Source: Pempheris klunzingeri (lineage: Eukaryota > Chordata > Actinopteri > Acropomatiformes > Pempheridae). Taken from it: DNA of 64,000 nucleotides. Each line of letters opens with the position of its first letter. Positions within the stretch are counted from its first letter, which is position 1. Positions 58,039 through 64,000 of the stretch are shown here, piece by piece. The notes beneath the pieces were generated by a model. The model was not told where the DNA came from. It searched no databases and saw only the letters and a list, made by a program, of their open reading frames with translations. The stretch lies in NCBI RefSeq assembly GCF_042242105.1, contig NC_092031.1, forward strand, positions 19,077,662-19,141,661. Direction: 5' to 3'. A program made the translations under genes and the position numbers.

Positions 58039-58963
58039 TGTTACACTTCTTTGAATGACGCCATGGTCAATCCTTTGGGTAGCACATTAATTTTTATTTC
58101 TGCAAAAGTGGTAACAAAAACATTTCAGTTTTTAACGTCCGCGTCGCTCCGTGTTAACTGTAGAGTCTGACGTCTAACTCTATTAGCGACCGGCATATCT
58201 CAGAACACACTAACAGTTGATCAAATCAAAAACATTCAAATTATAATCAGGCGATCATGTAACAATCGACCCTGTAATCAACCTTTTTACCAAAAGTATT
58301 TATACTCAATTAACATCCTTTTTTAATCCACCCTTAGTCTTCCATATACACTCTTATTTTACATGTAACCAGACCACCTATATTTGATCTATCGTTCCGC
58401 TCTTATTCTGAAACCAGACTAAGAGCTGAACTGTGTACTGCCGGCAGCCAAACTGCAATGCGCGCGGACTTTACTATTAGCATCGTTAGCATCTGTGTCA
58501 TTTGCCTTCACTCATTCATTCGAATCACCATCTGTCACATTCACAGTCTAAGGCTTATACATGTTATTTGTATCATTTTCCTATTTCCTTCTGGTCATGA
58601 TTCTTGAGCATTTTACCTGCAAAAGTGGTAACAAAAACATTTCAGTTTTTAACGTCCGCATCGCTCCGTGTTAACTGTAGAGTCTGACGTCTAACTCTAT
58701 TAGCGACCAGCGTCCGCTATTGGCGCCTAATGCACACAGCTCCACCTACTGGTCAAGTACTGCAACTATACACATAGTAACCAGACCTGCTAGAAACAGA
58801 ATGAAATCACCCAGAGGATACTAATACAGTCATTTTTCACATGTTTTAAAGTCCTTAGCTATTTCTTATGAATACAGATTTTAAATGGGGGGGCAAGATA
58901 TTTCAATCAAGTCTTTGTAATCATGTCTTTGAACACTGTGTCTCTAAAACACTCAGTGCCACA
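58039..58963 (-). repeat. Gypsy 5' LTR
   Basis: 925 bp, TG..CA. On the minus strand the coding region lies downstream. Just inside is TGGCGAGCCAGCCAGG, the likely tRNA primer site, though I cannot assign the tRNA. Confidence 0.93.
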
Positions 58964-59322
58964 TGGTTCTCTGGCTTCATGAATCACTGCTGCGGATCAT
59001 CATGTTTTTCAATATTACCATATTGCTAATTTATTAGTCACACTCCTATTAGTTAGTTAGTAATTAGTTAGTGCTATAGTTGCTGTTAGTATGTTGGTTG
59101 CTAGTTTTGTGTTGTCTCTCTCTCTCTCTCTCTGTCTCTCTGTCTCTCTCTGTCAAACCTCCACTCAGACAGAAAGCCGCCCACATTTGAGCCTGGGTCT
59201 GTTCAAGGTTTCTTCCTGTTAAAGGGGAGTTCTTCCTGCCACTGTTGCTCAATATAATATCTGATGCTTGCTCATGTGGGGATTCTTGAATCCTTAATTT
59301 AGAATTCCTGAATCGTTGGGTC
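58964..59322 (+). mobile_element. L2-type 3' tail, right part
   Basis: Continues the tail cut at 51210 (TCTCTGGCTTCATGAATCAC) to GAATTCCTGAATCGTTGGGT, with a (TC)n tract at 59113-59150. Confidence 0.83.
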
Positions 59323-59424
59323 AGGAGCATGTTTGGTTCAGTGTCTTGCACAAGGACACTTCGACATGCTTAGAGGAGCCAGGGATTGAGGGATGACCCA
59401 CTATAACTCTGAGCCACAGCCGCC
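59323..59424 (-). mobile_element. tRNA-derived SINE, 5' head only
   Basis: Fragment of the 23640 family (GTGTCTTGCACAAGGACACT..GAGCCACAGCCGCC), fused to the end of the preceding L2 tail. Confidence 0.75.
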
Positions 59425-59635
59425 TGGAGGAGCTGTGATGTACCGTCCTGGAGGAGCTGGACTACCTGTTCAACCTGAATGGGCTGCAGGTACAGCCTCA
59501 TGCCACCAGTAGTGACAAGGACACTAGCAAAACACAAAAATAGAGAAGAATCAGGAAGGATACGGAGAGAGCAATTGTGTGTGGCCACCACCTGCAAAAC
59601 TATTCAATTTTTGGGGGTTGTCTTGCTGTTTCCTC
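59425..59635. other. No feature recognised
   Basis: Contains GGAGGAGCTG repeated near 59426 and 59451; otherwise unassigned. Some text resembles the 3' side of a jockey-like LINE. Confidence 0.35.
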
Positions 59636-59930
59636 TCCAGTACATATCTTCTCCGGAGCCTTTTTGTGCTTTTCTCATCTCTCAGGTTCCTGTGGATCCT
59701 GGTCCTGGTTCTCCTGGCTGTGGTTCTCTGGCTTCATGAATCACTGTTCGGCTCGTCGGCCACCACCACTTTTTAAAAAAAATATTAGTTGTGTTATTAT
59801 TATTCAAATATTAACTATTGTTTTTCACTGTTACCATATTGCTAATTATTAGTTATATTCCTATTGTCAGTACTATAGTTGCTGTTATTATTTTGGTTTT
59901 TGTTTATTGTGCATTGATTATTGTGCTGGT
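59636..59930 (+). mobile_element. L2-type 3' tail fragment
   Basis: CCGGAGCCTTTTTGTGCTTT through GGATCCTGGTCCTGGTTCTC to the ATTGTCAGTACTATAGTTGC block. It stops before the (ATTG)n end, where an opposite-strand LINE begins. Confidence 0.8.
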
Positions 59931-60780
59931 GAACTTGAAGGAACTTGAAGTTGCAGAACCTCTCCACCTCAGACTCCTGGATCATCAACGGTTGATGCAA
60001 CCTCCTCTCCCTCCTCATGTGCAGGATCATCTCCTTGGTCTTGTCCGTGTTGAGGGTCAGGTTATTGCGCTCACAACACTCCTCCTCTGCGCTGTCTTGT
60101 CCTCCCCGGAGATCGGTCTGATGGCAGTTGTGCCGCTGGCGAACTTCAGGATGGTGTTGTCTTTGTGTGAGGCAATACAGTTGTATGAATAGTGAGTAGA
60201 GTACTGGGCTGAGAACACATCCTTGAGGGGTACTTGTGTTCACTGTTATTTTCCCTGACATTAGAGTCCAAATCCTGACAGACTAGGGCCTGTCAGTGAG
60301 GAAGTCAAATAGCCAGTCACAGAGAGTGGAGTTGAAGCCCAGGTGAAGCAGTTTGGTGGTGAGTTTGTGGGGGAAGACTGTAGTAAAGGCTGAACTATAG
60401 TGTATAAACAACATCCTGACGTAGGAGTCATCATTGTCGATGTGGGACAGGGCCGTGTGCAGTGCTGCAGATATTGGACCTTCAGTGGATCTGTTGGTGT
60501 GGCAGGCGTACTGCAGAGGGTCCAGTGTTACAGGTGTGGTGTTCTGAATGTGAGCCAGTGCCACTCTCTCAAAGCACTTCATGAATGGAGTGGGTGGAGT
60601 GGGTGCTACTAGCCTGTAGTCATTCAGCATGGTAACCAGACTCCTTTCGGGGGCTGGGATGATGGTGGGGGATTTGAAGCAGCTCATGACTGTGGCCTGC
60701 ATGATTGACAGGTTGATGATGGAGGTGAAGACATCAGCCAGCTCTGAAGCACATACCCCCTTATTAATTATTTCCAATAG
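59931..60780 (-). pseudogene. Jockey-superfamily LINE reverse transcriptase fragment
   Basis: Minus strand from about 60770: ELADVFTSIINLSIMQATVM, TIIPAPERSLVTMLNDYRLV, SYVRMLFIHYSSAFTTVFPH (motif A, Asp replaced by His), LCDWLFDFLTDRP, a stop, then [18 protein letters not shown] (motif B) and NNLTLNTDKTKEMILHM. FADD is lost by frameshift. Same family as 36080. Confidence 0.87.
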
Positions 60781-60880
60781 CCAAATTGCCCCATACATGC
60801 CCCACAAATTTTGGTGCCATTGTGTAATACAGAGTACTGAGCACTTTATTAGACAGTTATAGTGGAGAGAAGCAGGAGAC
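60765..60880. repeat. Short dispersed repeat shared with 49450-49640
   Basis: TTATTAATTATTTCCAATAG then CCAAATTGCCCC, followed by TTGGTGCC and GAGTACTGAGCAC. Partner of the 49450 repeat. Confidence 0.5.
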
Positions 60881-63357
60881 AAATAGGTAGCCAGACCAGA
60901 TGAGCAACTACACTTTAGAAGCAAACCCAAAAACTGCAAGCTGTGACTACCAATATTTGAAGTGGTCATGTATAATCATGCTTTTTAATCATGCTTTTGT
61001 CATGAAAAACAAATTTAGTAACCAACTCATTTTGCTAACAGTGAATATGTTTCCTATATACATTCATGATGTTCATTGTTTGTTTAAAGTAACTTAACCT
61101 GGTAGCTTTACATTCCCATGTTTGCTTGGAATACATGTTTATACATAAATTGATGTTTAACTATTGGCAGCAGGGGTCAATTTTTTGTCAGGGCAGCGGT
61201 CAGGGTCAGCACCGAGTCTGACACACAACTTAAATCTGCCATACTGAGCTACAGAGGGCCGTCACCCTGGGACCTGCCACGGGATCATTATCAGTGCAGC
61301 AACAGTGCAGCAGTGCTCTATCTGCAGCCTGTGTGAAGGCGTATAAATAGCACTGCTTTTCAAGGAATTTTTGCTTGTCTTGTGCACAGATTTTAAGCTT
61401 TATTTGACATGTGTCCTTTATAGCGCTGTCTGCTTCGCCTACGCTTCAAAACTACACTGCTATCCAAAAGCATCCTCAGTGGGAGATGAATAATCAGCAT
61501 CACACATACACTCCATGTACCAGTGTATGTAAAGTGCACACACAGACACAGATGCTTGCTTACGAATGCACACACACACTCTCCCCCTATCCCCCACCCC
61601 CTCCGCCCCAGCAGGTCAGGGTCAGTTATGTAAGGTTAAGCAGGCATCTGTACGCTGTCTCCCTGCAGCCCTTCTGAAGGCCTGTGGAGAAACTCATCTA
61701 CATAGCATGAATACGAATTGCTTGGATTGGATGCTAAGAACTATTAGAACCGAGGCTGACAGTGTGTAATCAGCTTAGAAAGAGCAGTGAAAGGAAGAGT
61801 GACCTAGGTCACCACACGGTTCAGCCGTGGAAATGGGTTTGGAGTGATGTGTTATGTATACAGGTATAGTATTGAGCCTAACATTTCTGTAATAAGAGCA
61901 TACACAGAATGAACTATGTCAAATAGTGTGTGTGTCCAACATCTACACCTGTGGATGGAATTAGGTCCAATTAATTCCCCAACATCATTTATAATTTGTT
62001 TGTTATCTGGAGACAGCAATGCCTGCATCATATGCTTGATTTAGGTGCAACATGTGTTCTTTTAATTCTAGGAACTATCCAGAGTCATTCACTTATAGCA
62101 AACTTTAAACCAAAACATGAGTTGTTTACAGTCTAGGACAGATGCCAGTGTCACTGTAAATCATTCACCTGAGGGCGCTGAGAGACAGTGCTTAAGATCA
62201 TGACTGTGAGTCATTGGAGAGGCAGGAGTTTCCATTTTAGAGACGCCTGTCCAAGACACTTCCAGCCTGCTGCGCACTGCTGACAGCCTTATGTGAAGGA
62301 GCTGCATGTGCATGTAGGGCGTCAGACTTTCCTGAAGAGCACCAGAGTTGGCATCCTGTTACATGCTTACAGTTGATGTTTGCCTTTGCATCAAACATCA
62401 AGCTCTACCAAATGTTTTACAGTGCCTAACTTTAACTATTCCATTGTTGCTATGCTTAGATACTGTACAAGAACGTGAATTTAAAAACCAGTGGACGCTG
62501 GACGTAAAAACATATTCGGGGATCAGGTTGTGACAATGTAGGAGCCTAGAAAGCAGGCTCTTTAATGGGGTCATGATAAAATACAAGATAAAACCCTGAG
62601 ATGCAAAATAAAAGCAATGTCTAAAATAAATTAAAAAGGCTAAAAAAGTTCAAGATGAAAAAACTAAACTCAGACGTCTGGAGTTAAAAGCTGCACCAAG
62701 GGAGACACTGGAAACACCGGCCCCCACCCCCAAAAGAAAACATACTTGAGCTGTATGGAAGGTTTAAAATGCATCAATAAAAATAAATCAAACAATGACA
62801 CAGTCCATACATATTGTTATTGCCTTTTTATGCACGTATTAACTGTATCATGATTAAATGAAACGCATGTTAAACTTTGTCACTGATGTCTCCGAGGCAG
62901 ATATCTGTGTAAGGCAGTGAAACTGTGATTAGAGGGGCATGCTGGTGGCCAGCCGTGCTGCTAGTGGAGTCATAAGGCAGTGCCAAGCCAGGTGGGGGGT
63001 GGGGCGCTGACTGCTTTGCGGTGTGAATTTTCCTGGGGCACCGAGCTGCAGTGAATGGTAAGAGTCTGTGGGAGTGTGTCTATGTGTTTTGTATGCTGCT
63101 GGGGAGTTGTGACTGTGAGGGGTACTGATGATGCAGTGTATGTTTCTGTATTGAAGGTTTGGGTACTCCATGGGGCGTGTCGTCGTTTGAAGCTGTGGAG
63201 GCTTTTCGGACCCATGTATGTTTGTTCTGAGGTGTGTATGTAATTATGTGTATGTATTGTACTTCGCACAAATGTATTGGTTGGATTGCTGAATATGTTG
63301 TTTGTTTGGATGTCTCCAGGGGTTAGAGCAAAGTGTCTGGGGGTCAGTGTTACTGAG
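60881..63357. other. Apparently unique sequence, no gene recognised
   Basis: Short frames only. 61580-61610 is C-rich (CCCCCTATCCCCCACCCCCT). No RNA gene, domain or named repeat found. Confidence 0.45.
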
Positions 63358-63495
63358 TTGGCTGTGGCTTAGAGGTTGAATGGGTTGTTCCACAATCGGC
63401 CAGTTGGGGGTTCAATCCCCATTTGAAACAGTGGTCTCCTCCAACTTAGATTCCTCCTGAATAAATGATGTGTGAAGGGGTGAATGTAATGTAAA
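63358..63495 (+). mobile_element. tRNA-derived SINE, 5' part, split by L2 tail
   Basis: GGCTGTGGCTTAGAGGTTGA head and B box GGGGTTCAATCCCC, diverged from the 23640 copy. Continues at 63781-63812 (ACTAGAAAGGGACTATACAG) after the inserted L2 tail. Confidence 0.75.
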
Positions 63496-63780
63496 AAAAA
63501 TACTATCAATCAGTCTTTATTTATATAGCGGCAATGCATAACAGCGTTATTTCAAGACGCTTTCCATAAAGAGCAGGTCTAGACCAAACTCTTTAATTAG
63601 AGAGAGACCCAACGATTCAGGAATTCAACATTAAGGATTCAAGAGTCCCCACATGAGCAGCATCAGATATTATATTAGGCAGTGGCAGGAAAACTCCCCT
63701 TTAATGGGAAGAAACCTCAAACAGAACCAGGCTCAGAGGTGGGTTTCTGTCGGGGTCCGTGTTGGGTGGAGGTTGGACAG
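63496..63780 (-). mobile_element. L2-type 3' tail, inserted in SINE
   Basis: Reverse of the 41106 tail: starts at the 3' end (ATCAATCAGTCTTTATTTAT) and runs to CGGGGTCCGTGTTGGGTGGA. 5'-truncated. Confidence 0.82.
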
Positions 63781-63812
63781 ACTAGAAAGGGACTATACAG
63801 ATCATTTATTGT
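63781..63812 (+). mobile_element. tRNA-derived SINE, 3' part
   Basis: Matches the CTAGAAAGGCACTATACAAA..CATTTA end of the 23640 family. Same copy as 63358. Confidence 0.7.
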
Positions 63813-63837
63813 TTTGAGGGCAAGGGTTGATGAATTG

Positions 63838-64000
63838 TGGGCAGCATGGTGCTGCTGTGGTTAGCACTGTTGCCTCACAGCAAAACGTTTCCAGGTTCAA
63901 ATCTGCTGGTAGGCACATCTGCGGTTTGAACCTTGAACCTTTCTGAGTGGAGTTTGCATGTTCTCCCCGTGTTTGCATGGGTTCTCTTTGGGTTTTCCGG
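63838..64000 (+). mobile_element. SINE (AFC/V-SINE-like), cut by window end
   Basis: tRNA-like head GTGGTTAGCACTGTTGCCTC with B-box-like GGTTCAAATC, then GGAGTTTGCATGTTCTCCCC and GGGTTTTCCGG, the conserved core of a widespread teleost SINE. Continues past 64000. Confidence 0.85.

Larger units (their letters stand above)
51211..58963 (-). mobile_element. Ty3/Gypsy LTR retrotransposon fossil, two LTRs
   Basis: About 7.75 kb on the minus strand, bounded by similar LTRs and a 4-bp TGGT duplication. The order on the minus strand (LTR, gag, protease, reverse transcriptase, RNase H, integrase, LTR) identifies the Ty3/Gypsy family. A purine-rich tract precedes the 3' LTR. The coding part shows about one interruption by eye, so it appears broken but little decayed. 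The LTRs agree over long stretches and differ mainly by an indel block, so the insertion is fairly recent relative to its neighbours. It sits in an L2 3' tail. Confidence 0.95.

Noticed and set aside
62929-63271. Overlapping 62-99-codon frames on both strands
   Set aside because: Mutually exclusive frames in GT-rich sequence with no recognisable motif.

Overview
The window reads as intergenic or heterochromatin-like DNA of a teleost fish, probably a percomorph. The reasons are: vertebrate-type tRNA genes; many L2-type LINE tails; Rex/jockey-like LINE pieces; Tc1-like transposons with long inverted repeats; a hAT MITE; tRNA-derived SINEs of the kind common in fishes; a Ty3/Gypsy element; and long CA/GT microsatellites. 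I found no intact host protein-coding gene. Family names rest on recognised protein motifs and remembered consensus sequences, not on any search.

Region 1 (1-15153) is a tandem array of a ~1934-bp unit, already under way at the left edge. Each unit is a dimer of two diverged ~967-bp halves, and each half carries Ile(AAT)-Arg(TCG)-Ile(AAT), so a full unit holds six tRNA-like genes, all on the + strand. There are seven full units and one shortened last unit, 47 tRNA-like copies in all. By inspection three of the six positions look functional (Ile-a, Arg-a, Ile-d). Two are compromised (Ile-b by acceptor mismatches, Arg-b by a changed B-box base). One is a pseudogene (Ile-c). The same defects recur in every unit, so they arose before the array was amplified. 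The array ends in a partly deleted tRNA-Ile at about 15153.

Region 2 (15154-19740) holds an inverted L2 tail, a degraded THAP-type zinc-finger start (15841), and a minus-strand stretch laid out like a pol II transcript: TATA box at 17321, a 71-bp intron with good splice sites, a 20-bp minisatellite and an AATAAA signal at 16173. About 2.3 kb of apparently unique sequence follows.

Region 3 (19741-38350) is a dense nest of transposons. It includes an L2 split by a 1615-bp Tc1-like element with ~215-bp inverted repeats, LINE endonuclease and reverse transcriptase fragments in both orientations, tRNA-derived SINEs, two more Tc1-like elements lying end to end, a PIF/Harbinger-like SANT remnant with a hAT end, and an unclassified dispersed repeat.

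Region 4 (38351-49671) is mostly unique AT-rich sequence with microsatellites, SINE pieces, and a second, inverted copy of the repeat seen at 28880-29770. That second copy is interrupted by a 709-bp hAT MITE with a perfect 8-bp target duplication.

Region 5 (49672-60780) contains an L2 copy with its middle missing, a composite L2 tail, and a minus-strand Ty3/Gypsy fossil (51211-58963) with two LTRs that landed in an L2 3' tail. Region 6 (60781-64000) is mostly unique, ending in a SINE split by an L2 tail and a second SINE that runs off the edge.

Apart from the tRNA array, nothing here appears to work as a pathway. The remainder records successive insertions, many of which can be ordered by nesting.
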